The notes under the pieces are model-generated. The model was not told the origin of the DNA. It did no database searches and saw only the letters and a list, made by a program, of their open reading frames with translations. From Thysanoteuthis rhombus (Eukaryota > Mollusca > Cephalopoda > Oegopsida > Thysanoteuthidae), in assembly GCA_963457665.1 (NCBI GenBank), contig OY735215.1, positions 34,428,672-34,492,671 on the forward strand: 64,000 bases of DNA, given 5' to 3'. Positions 23,504 through 35,464 of the stretch are shown one piece after another. The translations under genes and the position numbers were made by a program. The first letter of the stretch is position 1; every line of letters begins with the position of its first letter.

Positions 23504-26500
23504 CTATAAAAAAAAGTAGAAGCAATAAAATAAAGATTAATCTTTTAAACCATCAAGCCAATCAATTTTTTTTCTTGATTAATGAAAATTATTTTTACCA
23601 AAGTGTTCATCAAATCAAGCTATTTTACTTGTAATTAGAAGAGACTTAGAATAATGTTGGTATGAATTTTTGCAAGTTGGTTTGTTAATTGGATGCAGTA
23701 ATGATGACACAAGGAAAATGTATGAGCAATGGCAACAAATGATATACTATATACAAAGGTGGACCAATAAGTCTGGAATGTAGCTATTAGCAGAATTTTA
23801 ATCTGAAATTTGAAATCAATTTTTTGCAGGACAATCTAATTATGAGTGACTGAGGAAGGAAATATGGACGTTTAGTGAAAAGAAAGAAAGTTCACAGATT
23901 CGAAGAGCAAGAACTTACAGGAGATTGAGCGAGATGAAGGATCATCATCCAGAATCTCAACATCAGACTGTTCTTCAGTTGAATGTTCACATTCAGACTG
24001 TTGCTGAATGGATTTCGAAAGAACGTTTCTCTTTGTCAGCACAGAGACATAGCTTTTGTGTGGAGGTGTGGAAAACCGACTTCCAGTAGAAACCGGAATA
24101 TTGGACAGGTGTTTGGAATTCGTGTTGGATGCACCATCTTCCTGCATCACCGGAGTTTGGGACTTTTCTCTGATCCGCCTCTTCTCTATTGAAATCAATC
24201 TCTGGATTTCTTCCTCGTGACCTGATTCAGATGAGTTCGGTAAAAATGGAATATCTTTTTTAATTGGGACAGACATTGATGGTAATACAGATAAAGTTGA
24301 TGTTACTACCTGGATTTTAGAAGTGGATTGTAAGGGGTTTGAGGCCGATTCAGGATAGTGTTCACTTAAGCCAGACTCCGATGCAAAATCATAATCAACT
24401 TTTACATTCTGTGGTAAATCAGACTGGGGTTGGCTGTGACTTTCTTGATCCCCATGTGCCATTGATAGCAGAGGCTGGATAGTTGAGGGGAGGTTCTTGA
24501 ATTTTTCATGAATAACTGTTTGTGGTATTTCTTGCAATGTGGTACTTTGAATTTTCTCTTCACTGTGATTTTGAGTCAGAAGAGAAGAATGTTTGACGGA
24601 CATACTTTTATCAGATGATGCATCATTCTCAGATGCTGGAGAGTCAGCTATGTACTCCAGTTTGATTTCCCCTGGTTCCAACATAGCTGGGATATTATCC
24701 ACAGACAGATCTGCATCTGAGACACCACTTGTCCTAGAAGATGATGCCATTGATGAGAAGATGTTGAATCTTTCAGCAGTTGAAATCGGTATGTTGGGTA
24801 AGTGTATAGCGTCTACTTCTCTGCCGTGAAATGCCAGAGATATTGGTGCTCTGTTGTCTTCAAACCTTTTGTGATAATTGTACGGAATTTGATTTGAAGG
24901 GTGCGAGAAATCGGGGTGATCTGTCATGTATGTAGCTACTGATAATGAACTTGAAGGCAAGTTTCCCTTTGGATTCCTCCGATCAAGTGAAGGTTCGAGT
25001 TGTTCTTGGGGTGAAGCTGTTGTACCATGAGATGTTTCACAAGCATTGCTGGGAGATTTATGTAGGCTTGACAATCGTTGATTTATCTGATTCAAGTTAG
25101 AAGCACATAATGATGGATCGTAGTTAGCGACTATTTTTTTGCGGCGTCGAGAGCAGTATGCTCCGAAGGAAGCAATACCAGACTGTCCTTCAGGACCAGG
25201 GCTGACATTGAACACAGTTGGTATGGCTCCTGGTTTGAAACGTTTGCAACCACCATCAGGGCTTTTATATTCAAACTGTTCTTCATCAAAATGAACCTGA
25301 AAAGAGAATTTCTCGCTTTAACATCAAATATCAAAATACTATTCAGGGGTGGGCATAAAATAAAGTCAATTTTTCAAAAAATCATAACTTTTAAAGTTCT
25401 TTTTAGGTTTGTAATTTTTTGTATTTATCTCACAGATAACCACTGAAAAATTTAATTATGGACAAAAGTAGTCATAATGTTCTTGAAAAACAATTGGTCA
25501 CTATTTCTAACACAATGGGCATATAGACTGTTCAATTTATTTTGCACTACTCTGTGGTTATAACCCATGAATTTTTTTGAGGTCATAATGAATTCAGTGA
25601 AAATAATTATACACATATCTATGGAGTTTGAGCAGTTTGTTCACAATCTCTTACTTACTTTAAACTTTATAGTTCATTACTCCAAAGCTGTTAATAGTGT
25701 AAATAAATGTTTATGTCTTATCAGTTCCATCTGAGGTTCTATTAAAAAGTGTCTAAACTTGTTTGAATTAATTTTTCCAAAGTAGGAGATATTTTTAACT
25801 CCAAGACTTTTACCTTAAAGCAGAATAGTCAATTGTTTGATGAAAAAAAACAAACAGAAAAGGTCACATTGTCCATTATATAGCTACAAATAAACTGAGT
25901 GTGTAGCAAAAGTTTACACTACATAGGATTGAGACTAAATTTTAGGATTTTATTAGTTCAAGAAGATTTTAGTGCAATACTTCTCTAGCCAATCAGAGCT
26001 CAGTTTAAAAGAATATACATTACAACCAGGACTTTCTATTTTACTTAACCTTTTCTGGAATTCACTTTATTCTCATAAAAAGGGAACAAAAATGGTCTGA
26101 CAGCAGACAGCTCCAAAAGCAACTTACATACTTTTTCAGCAATCCTCAAATGCCAATGATTACATGAGATATCATCTTCTACAAATTTTTTGTCACAACC
26201 AGGAGTTGATTTGTTTTTCTACCAACAAAAATGACAAGAACAATCCTTACCAAATTTACGGGAATAAAAGTTGACATTCCCTACCATGATTCGAAATCAC
26301 AACCAACTGATTGGCAGTCGTGTCTCTCACTGACTGGACTAAATTGACAATATGTACCAAAATTTATGTTAGAAATAAGCAAGGGCTCATTACATTCTGA
26401 TGAATAAATACATTTATACTAAAAAAAATTTTTATGATTTTTAATTCATCATATATACAATGCGAAAGTTGTAGTGATCATCTTCAGTCAGAATAAAAGT

Positions 26501-27542
26501 AAGAGTGGAGTTTGATCCTGCAGCATCTAGGCTTGCTCATCAGGGTTTTTGCTGACAGCATCAACATGGTGGAATTCTTATCAACTTATCTGCATCCAGA
26601 CACACTTATGAGCAAACTCTCACAAACATTGTAAACTCATCCTAACTTTTCATCATGTCATTATCACAACGAAGGCAATAAATCTATTCAATCGTTAACC
26701 TTTGAACTTAATCTTCATCTTATCATTTTTCACCAACTGCCCGTAACTATTTTTTGACTTCTGTAAGATATGGCAAATTCAATTAGAAGAAGAGTGAAGA
26801 GTATCATTTGTATCTTATCAGCTTAAAAATCCATACATCCCTGAAGTGGAAACTTAGTGACCTAGTCGCATTAACTTCTGGTGTAAAATTGAAATGTAAT
26901 GAATTCATAATTGTTTGTTTGTTTTTTTTTTCTAAATTTGAAAAATTGTTTGTTTTTCATAACGAACATCATTTCAAAAAATAGAAATATTCAGAAAATT
27001 TAAATGTTTTGCCTCTGTTATGTAAAATTCTCAATATTAATTGCATATGAATTTTATAGCAACATAAATAATGATCTAGGCCTCCCCTGTTATAGAGCGG
27101 GTACCGGGGTCCAAGAAAGTCCATACTGCCTTATAACTGAGCCGTCATCAATTTGGCAGTTTGGGAGCTAGATGTAGCTATTTGGGAGCTGAAGCTTGCT
27201 AATTTAGAGCTAGATTGATATTTTTGGGTTCACCACCCAACAGCGTTATAACAGGGGATGACAGTATTTTCAAAATGCAATCGTTGGTTTAACATTGGTA
27301 TAAGAGAATGGTCGAATCCCCATTCAATAATTGGCTTTAAAATGGCCAGAATTGGCTAGATTTGATTTCCAGGTAACCAGAAACGCTCAAGAGTATAAAT
27401 ATACAACATATTGATCAGATACTGAAACAATGAAAGTAAACCCTATTTCCAAATAACCTCGGATGCACTGTTTCCAACATACCTATTGTTATTAATATTA
27501 TACAAGGATTACAATAAAATAAAGCTAAAATATATATATATG

Positions 27543-27579
<37 letters not shown>

Positions 27580-28347
27580 ATACGGCTGTTAGTTTAATTC
27601 TCAATATTGTGTTAATATCAATACGTTGTATAATTATGCATATTTGGAGCAAATAGTTTCGGGAAGAAAAATAAATCTAGCCATTTTTAAAGCCAGTCAT
27701 TAAAAAGTTTAGCCATTCAAAATGGCCGTTCTCTTATACCGATGTCAAATTGAAGATTGAAAAAACAACACAAAAAGACTCAGCCACGTTAAATTAGATA
27801 AAATAGGTTATCTTCTTTTTCTGCAAAATTAGACACGGCAACTACAAACAACAATGTGTTACTTTGGTGTGATGAGTTTGCAGATTTAATGCACGAACTG
27901 ACCACAAGATGCACTCTCTTTGTCTTCATTTTTATCACTTTTCAAAGAGAAAGCACCTTTGACCTCATCGCAGCGGTAACCATTGAACTACAACCACACG
28001 TGCTGACCTTTCAAGAAAATAAACATTGGCACCGAGTAGACCGAAGTTGTCTACCCCTGTTTTAGATGGACGATATTTTTATTTTCAAGTCCTAGAGGGC
28101 GCCACCAAATTGATTTTAGAACAAGACAACAAAAGCGTTGGATTTTTCCCCCAAAGTTAGATAAAATATCAAATACCTCGCAAATTCGACAGTTCCGAAA
28201 GTTGGCAGGAGGGTTCCAATTCCAATCAGCCCTCCTGACGTTGTTGATCCAAATCTGACGAATTGCCGGATCAGCGGGAAAGCGCTTCATTTTATAGCCA
28301 CCTTTCGTTGCTCTGTTGGAGCAGTTTGGTGCCGAACAGCCCACCAT
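23109..28347 (-). CDS. THAP domain-containing protein, three exons
   Basis: The minus-strand exons are 28347-28177, 25296-23919 and 23503-23109. They join in phases 0 and 1 with GT/AG borders and encode 647 residues. The N-terminal THAP zinc finger has C4-x4-C9, then P24 and W33. Intron 1 splits the C56-x2-H59 pair, so the finger exists only after splicing. F60 and the AIPTVF box at 81-86 close the domain. A basic patch SRRRKKI (106-112) may be a nuclear signal. Residues about 115-515 are Ser/Pro/Gln/Glu-rich and probably disordered. A basic, leucine-spaced helix at about 555-583 looks like a coiled coil, followed by a hydrophobic C-terminus. THAP proteins bind DNA, often as regulators or as relics of P-element transposases, but no transposase catalytic domain is visible here. 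I cannot assign a specific THAP number. The gene is divergent from CFAP70. Confidence 0.9.
23919..25296 (-). CDS. THAP gene exon 2 (end of finger and long linker)
   Basis: It follows a TTCTCTTTTCAG acceptor and opens with V-H-F, which supplies zinc ligand H59. It ends at a strong GTAAGTTC donor (23918). The exon carries almost all of the low-complexity middle, including two related motifs, NIPISTAERF (225-234) and NIPVSTGSRF (456-465). Confidence 0.9.
26265..26345 (-). mobile_element. tRNA-like SINE head in THAP intron 1
   Basis: The minus strand reads TAGTCCAGTCAGTGAGAG, then TTGTGATTTCGAATCATGG, A- and B-box-like at tRNA spacing. The body is not delimited. The rest of intron 1 (25297-28176) has no other gene. 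Confidence 0.5.
27077..27264. mobile_element. Pogo/Tc1-type MITE in THAP intron 1
   Basis: The ends read CCTCCCCTGTTATAGAGCGG and, inverted, GCGTTATAACAGGGGATGACAG|TA. Terminal structure and size (about 190 bp) match the element at 16365-16606. Inside is a short internal duplication: TTTGGGAGCTAGATGTAGC then TTTGGGAGCTGAAGCTTGC. Confidence 0.55.
27531..27579. repeat. (TA)n(TG)n microsatellite
   Basis: A compound TATATA/TGTGTG run in THAP intron 1. Confidence 0.9.
28177..28347 (-). CDS. THAP gene exon 1 (first part of zinc finger)
   Basis: This exon encodes 57 residues from MVGCSAPNCSNRATKGGYKM to the CRICE segment and ends at a GTATTT donor (28176-28175). It carries three of the four zinc ligands (C4, C9, C56); the histidine is supplied by exon 2. 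Confidence 0.92.
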
Positions 28348-28564
28348 ACTGCGCCTTCTTGGCTCCCGATCTCACTCAACAATTATTGTTGCTCTTTAAT
28401 TATTGATTTTAATGATAATATAGATATCAACTTTTTCTTCTCCTTATCTGTTCTCTCAAAGACAAGATATAAAGAAATATTAATCTTAAAGTGTAATTTA
28501 AAACACAATGCGACATGCACCTGTGACAGGGAAGATGGCTCCAGATGGTGCCAACTGGATCAAG
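28348..28564. promoter_or_regulatory. Divergent start region between THAP gene and CFAP70; possible CFAP70 5' exon
   Basis: The THAP start codon (minus, 28347) and a possible plus-strand 5' exon lie within about 220 bases. The candidate exon ends AAG|GTAGAT at 28564. It contains an ATG at 28508-28510, whose frame would stop just past the main CFAP70 ATG, so the exon would be 5' UTR with an upstream ORF. No TATA box is obvious. The arrangement suggests a shared bidirectional promoter; this is inference. Confidence 0.35.
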
Positions 28565-28565
28565 G

Positions 28566-31429
28566 TAGATAACTCTATGTTACTGACAGGCGGCAGTAGT
28601 GTCGTGTTGCCTAGAGACAAACATAAACATCTAATTACTTATATATTTGTATAAACAAAACCGCACTACAGACAAGTAACTGTTTCCTTTATTCTTTTCC
28701 TATAACCTGGAAACTGTGTCTATTTGTACTTAAACAGGTGCTTATTTTACAAGAAATAAGAATAGCATCCCTGGAATGTGAGTTTAAAATTAATTTTCAT
28801 GCAACGTTTTTGCTTTCAAAGCTTAGCAAAGCAAAATAGTATGGAGTGACATTTATTTCATCTTCCATAATTTTTTTTTTTTTATATAACCAGTTCTTGG
28901 ATGTCATCTTAGAAATCATTCTAGAAATATCATGCCAGTTTTAATATCGTTTTTTCAGGATCATATAGTGAACAAATAAGAAGAATATTATTAGAAAACT
29001 GAAAACAGCCAAGATTCGCTTTAGTTTAGTTTTCCTTTACAGAGCAATTATGTGCTTTCAATTAAAAATAAAATCTGCGGTCAGTCAAGATTTGGTGCTG
29101 CAAACCACTGTAAATTTTCTTGAAAAAGTATTTTTCCTTTACTACCCTTTCTGCATTAAATTCAAAATATTTCCCGTTAGATTTTGCTAACAACATTTTT
29201 TCAAATAACAAATTTTGAGTTGTCCCCCCCCCCCATTTTTTAAAAACTTATTTTAATATTTGTTGATTCATTTTTCTAAAATATAATTTTCGAATGAAAG
29301 CAGAAAACTTGACTATTTGAAACTTTTATTGAATTTAACTACAAAGGATATAAAGTTGTTTATGGTTAGTGTTCCTGTATGTTTGATTTAAGGTTAGTTT
29401 TTAGGGTTTCGCCACTGGAAAATAGTCTACACCTTCCATATGATTTTTAACGCCATTTTCACCGTATAATTGGATCTTCTTTGACTGAATCTAACTTTTC
29501 AATTTCTTCCGGACTTTTTTCATTTTTTCGGAACATGACGTTTATAGGGAAAGCGAATGAATTGGTTCCGAAGTGGTAGGCATGAAAAATTTTGAACAAA
29601 AACTTTCGACGTAAAATTTTGAACAAAAACTTTCGACATAAAATTTTGATTTTGAAAATGTGATTAAAAAAAAATCCATAAAACGCATTTTCGATTTTTT
29701 TAATGTTTTAAAGAAAAAAAAATGCCAAATTTTTTGTCAAAACAAAAAGAAAAACAAATTTTCGATAATTTTGATGTAGATTTCAGCTGTCGTAAATTCA
29801 ATATTTCCTTCCAATGCTCAGTAAAAAAAAACAAAAAACAATAATGACGCTATTATCGATAACAGTGAAAAAATTGAAATCAAGTTAAAAATCCCCCCCC
29901 CCCCCAAAAAAAAGTTTATGCCAAATTCAGATAATTTTAGCAAAAATACTTAGTTTTAACATCGGTCAACTGAACTCCTTTAGAAATGTCCAATATTTTG
30001 AATTGAAAAAAAAATCCTCTTTAACACTATCAATCAGCATGTTTCCAAGGAAGTTATCGATCTTATGATCGAGTGTTGACACCAAAGCAATTTCTGTTGA
30101 CTACAAAAGAACAAGGGAACATGCAATGGAATCTATAACAATAAAATGTACCACAGTATGTGTTGTGTCATCTGCATCAATTTACGACCTCCCATAGTTT
30201 GAAATAGCGTCCAATTTACATAAACAGAAAAAAACAGAAGAAAATATATGGAAATACGTCAAAAATATACTAGGAATATATTTTTTCGTTATTTGTATTT
30301 GATTATCCATCCTATCCTTGTCATAATATTTATATATGTTTCAGTCGAGACATGATATAGAATGAATAAAATATATTTTTTGTTTAAATACTGAGTGAAA
30401 GAAAAAAATTCTACCAGATCAAATGTCTAAATTGTAATTAATCGAATGAAACTAAAAATTTGCTGAGAAGAAAAATGTTTTTCTTAATTTTCCCCTTTTA
30501 TCAGTGATCACACAGTAAGACTTCAATTCGAGTAGTCCCTGGATTGCTTTATAAAAAGAGTAAAGACAATTAATATCTCAAGGGATATATGTGTAAAATG
30601 TATGAGAAATCAACTCAGCATGAACATTTTGATAAAATAAATCATCAAATCAGTAAAAGGTGGGGTAGGAATAACATAAAAAAACTGATCTTCTCTGAAA
30701 TTTGGATTGAAAAATAATCTTTTTTAAAATGCATACTTTAATAAATAAGTATTCAAAATCTTTTTTAAGAAAAATTATCTGCTAATTTTTGCCAGATTTC
30801 TATTTTGTTCACGCCTATAAAGTGGGTGATTGAAATTTTATCTATGATATCACTGGCATTTTCCTCCGGGGAACATCTGAAATAGAATCTAAAAAAAGCA
30901 CCTAAAATCATCTAGTTTCTGGAGAATCTAGATGTTCTTAATAGACCTGTAAGAATAAGGCTCAAAGAAGGTAAAAAGAGCTTAAAAACGAATTAAAAAA
31001 ACATTTTTACTTGAGGTCTAGCAGAGTACTGATGCCATTTATAAGTCTGTTGACAAAATGGTATGGTCAGGAGTGCTGGAACAAGCAAACGAGCAAACAA
31101 ATGCATAAATCCACAACAACAAAAAAAAACGCGCGCTTATGAAAAAAGGATAGAATCTTTCACAGTCTTTGATGGCTATTGTCGTTGTGATTATTATCAT
31201 TGAGATCTTTTTCATCATGCTTTACATATTTTGCTTCATTTGGGTCATGATTTCAACAAGGTAAAGACTGATAAATGGGAAAAAAACATTTTTTCAGCAA
31301 CAACAAAAATGTGCTGTAATTTAGCTCCAAGGGAATCCTCTTCTCATGATACATTCACTTGACCATGAATGTTGTACTTAGAACATTTTCACCTAACTTC
31401 AATTCTTTTATTTTCTATATTTATTCCAG
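28566..31429. other. Presumed CFAP70 5' intron or upstream region
   Basis: No coding exon is seen. It holds a 27-base tandem duplication (AAAATTTTGAACAAAAACTT at 29586 and 29613, with a partial third copy at about 29640), poly-C tracts near 29223-29234 and 29893-29905, and many A/T runs. Confidence 0.45.
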
Positions 31430-31529
31430 ATCCACCCAGATAAATCTGGTGAAAATGACTGAAAAAGAAGAAGTTTCTGATTCTGGACATGATGTTATTA
31501 ATATCAAAGTCCTTTGTGGAAGAAACTTT
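31430..31529 (+). CDS. CFAP70: CFAP70 exon with start codon
   Basis: An acceptor TTTATTCCAG at 31429 precedes a 25-base leader and ATG at 31455 ([20 protein letters not shown]). The exon ends at GTAAGT (31530). Because an acceptor lies just upstream of the ATG, at least one 5' non-coding exon is expected. Confidence 0.8.
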
Positions 31530-34315
31530 GTAAGTAATATATCAGGCAAAAAAACCCTAATTACATCAGGGTTTTTTTTAAATTTTCATGCAAAGGACCA
31601 ACCAACCAGCAACCTATATCTAATATTTCAAAGAATAAAGAAAAGATCCATAAGTTAACCAAGCTACTGCATTCATACATACTTGTGTATATCCAGATCT
31701 TGTTCTTAAAATATTGTTTGATAAAAAATATATTTCTAGATGAAAATATAGATTTGAATGTTTGATGAATATCATCTAATTTAATGGTCACTAACAATAT
31801 TATGTGTTTGAATTTCTTGGATAAGGCAATGCCTTATTATTATTATTATTTTGAATAGTATTTCTTTCACCTTAACTTTGGTTGCTCTTTATTGCAACTC
31901 TCAGACCACCTTTCATCATAACTATAAGGCTATACATACAATACTACATAGAAAGAGTTAAAACAGCCCAACTAATCAGAAAAATCAAATGCAATTACAA
32001 AAAAGATCAAGTACAAAAAATGAAATCTAAGAAAAAGTCTTTGACAAATATGCAAACCAAAAAAACATCATCAGAAAACAAAAAGCTGCAGATGAAATAG
32101 ATATGTATTCCACTACATCATTCAAAAAAGAAGATGAAGACTTCCTTATACTGAATGAATCTTTACTACCATTAAATTGGAAAAGGCCACAAACCCAAAT
32201 ATTTGGATTAACTCAGCATATACATCAAGAAATGGACAGAATATACATTAACAAAGAAGTACATAAAGAACTGAGGAACATTGATATGTACAAAGCAATG
32301 GGACCAAATAGCATAAAATACTACAAATAGCAACAGATGAATTATACAAACCAATTACAATAATGTTCAACAAATCTTTATCCAAAGGAAAATTATTTCA
32401 GGACAGGAAAAAATGCTGTAGTCACTCCAATACACGAAAAGGAGACAAGAAATTAGCTTCTAACTACAGACCTATTTCACTTACATCACAAATAGTAAAA
32501 ATATTGCAAAAACTAATAAAAAAACAAATTCAGAAACGTGTGGAGAAGCATAACATTATTTCAGATACATAACACGGTTTATGCCTGGTAAATCATGTCT
32601 AACTAACCTGTTGACAACAATGGGAGAATGGAATAAACTAGACAATGAGGGAAACCCAATTGATATACTTGAATTTCAGTAAACTTAGTACCTCATTGGA
32701 GACTATTGTACAATCTGAAATTTCAAAAAGCAAAATACAAGCACAAATATATGAGAAAAATTTTACTCACAATATATATTATCTTATCTCTGTAGAATGA
32801 CAGTCTGAGAGTTGCAATGTAAAACAACTAAAATTAGGATACCAACAACATTTAGAATGTGTACAATAATTGCATTTCTTTATCACTCAAAGAAAATCAA
32901 AAATCTATTTTTACAAAATCTTTTTAAATAGAAGAAATGAAAATTAGAAAAAATGGTCGAGGAAAAAAACGAAGGATTGTTCAAAGCTACTTGAAGATTA
33001 GTGGATGTAACATACCCCTGTGGAGCCGAGAAAACAGACAAATATTATAATTAAAAAAACTAATGATGAGGATACAAATCAGAATATTTCGAAACAAAAA
33101 CAAATTTCTTTGCAGTCTTCTTTATTTTCTTCACATTTTTCTTAGTTTTGTCCTTTTTTTTTTCTCTTCTAGAAAGGATCAAAAGGAGAATTCCTGGGGA
33201 TACTCACTATAAAATCACAATTTGGAGAAAAATCTTTGGGTGATGTTCAAAAAATTGACTGTTCCAGTCTTATGGACATTGACATTAAATACACTGTGGG
33301 GATAAATTGCTCAAGTGATGATCCATCTTCTCTTGATGAAATTGCATACAAACCAGTGGTTTGTGAGTATAAAACTTTCATACATATCTTACACCAAATC
33401 GGCAAAATTGCCTACTTGATGGAATTTACTTATTTTTGATTAAAGAAAAAGTTTGATTATATTGCAAAAGCTTCTGATCAAGAAAAATTGTTGTTTTTAT
33501 CCTTATATTGATTAAATAAACTTTTGATCAAATTAAAATTATGTTATTTCTATAAAAAAAAAACTCCAAAACTACATATTTACTTGAATTAGATTAAGAA
33601 AAAAGACTCAAAGTTTTTTTCTGATTTAAGTGACTTTTGCCAAAATCTTACCGAAAGAAAAGAAGAAGAAAGAAGAAGAGAAGACAATCACTTTGGGCCA
33701 GTGCACACTTGATTTGTTACCAATAATAAAAGGTGAGTTTGCAAAAATCTTTTTTTTTATCAATTTGGATAAGCCGATCTTTTCTACAACTGATGTGATG
33801 AGGAGTAAAACTAAAATTCTTATAAAATCTAAATCACTCCCACACGAGTCCCTGAACATCATTAATTTATTACCTAGTATTTCTTCCATCTTATTTTTGT
33901 TGCTTTTTATTGCAACATTCAAGTCAATTATTTCATTTTCTGACCATTAAGATGAAAGAAAAACTAGTAAAAACATTAATGATGACAATACTTCAACAAA
34001 GAAACTCAGATAACTTGAGATGAATTAGATCCACTTTTATCTTAAAAGTTCTAAGCATTTATCAAAACCAACTTCACCGTAAGGATTGGGATGGCTTATT
34101 GACTGTTTTTAACTGCAATTAAGAATGGAGAAAATTTCACATGAGGTCAAATTTGATTTATTGTCTTAATAAGGGGGAAGATAATAAGAGAGAAAGAGAA
34201 ATCATTTCTTTTTTTAAAATCAATTCTTGAGATAGAATATGAAGTACAAGGGAGAAGGAAAGAAAGAGAAATAAGCCGACTAAATAGTGTTTATAACTAA
34301 TGTATACACTTCACA

Positions 34316-34378
<63 letters not shown>

Positions 34379-35424
34379 AGATATAGATATAGATATGTTT
34401 ATATATTAATAACCTCTTCCTTTGCCAATGAATTATATTGCAATGCAGACAATATTCTTCCTTTTATTTTGTGCAATGATTTTTTCCTAATTTTGGAAGG
34501 AGATTAACTTGAAAAATCTATTGAAAACAAATATCTTTTAATATCATTTATATCTTTTACAGAGACAAATGTTGCCAAATGCTGTCAAAAATTGTATACT
34601 TAATATTGCAGGTTTTGAACTGAATCTGTACATTTTCTTGTTCATTAATCATGATACCTCTACAAATAACAGCTATGTTAATTATATGATAAAGTATAAG
34701 TGGTTGTTCTAGAAGAATTATTGAGTTGATTAATCACTTGTTGTAGTAGTAGTAATATTATCCTGACCCTATTATTAAATAGAGCATCATCAACCAAAAC
34801 TGTCAACATTGTTCAACGTAGGTTTCTTCAGATTCTAAATGCATCCGGCTGGCTGACTGGCTATGTATGTGTAATGCATACAGACTGCACCAATGGAGTC
34901 GAAGGCTGAAAATTTAGATATTTACTTTTCATTATCTCTAGAAGAGACAACCTTTTTTTTTTTTGAAAATTCTCCCTCCAAAATAAGGTTTTTAGCACTT
35001 GGGTGGGGATCAATTATCAATGTAAGTTTTTGCTAAATTGGTCCCTCAGTTTATGCCTGGCAGCATTCACACTTTTTTTTTTTTTTTTTAAATAATCCAG
35101 ACCTTTTTGTGATCAAATTAAAAGCAAGAGAAGTAATTTGATCATCCATTTTCCCAATTTTTTAATTAATCACTCCCAGCACAGCATGGTGCCAAAAGAT
35201 GTTGATACCATTATGGTTTCTATTGAGTGACTAATCAGACTTATTTTTCACCCGCATTTTGTTTCATCTTGAATTTTTTTTTAACTACTTCTTATCGCGA
35301 TTTATTTGGACAGAGTATAGTATCTGTGCCCACTGCCTGAGATCAAAGTATCACTCCCTGACTCTTCTGTAAAAGATCAGAGAGTAGTATCTGTGCACTC
35401 ATTGGAAAGTGTTATGCACAAAAA

Positions 35425-35464
<40 letters not shown>

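Noticed and set aside
24593..24829. Plus-strand ORF inside THAP exon 2
   Set aside because: It is a shadow of the minus-strand THAP coding exon.
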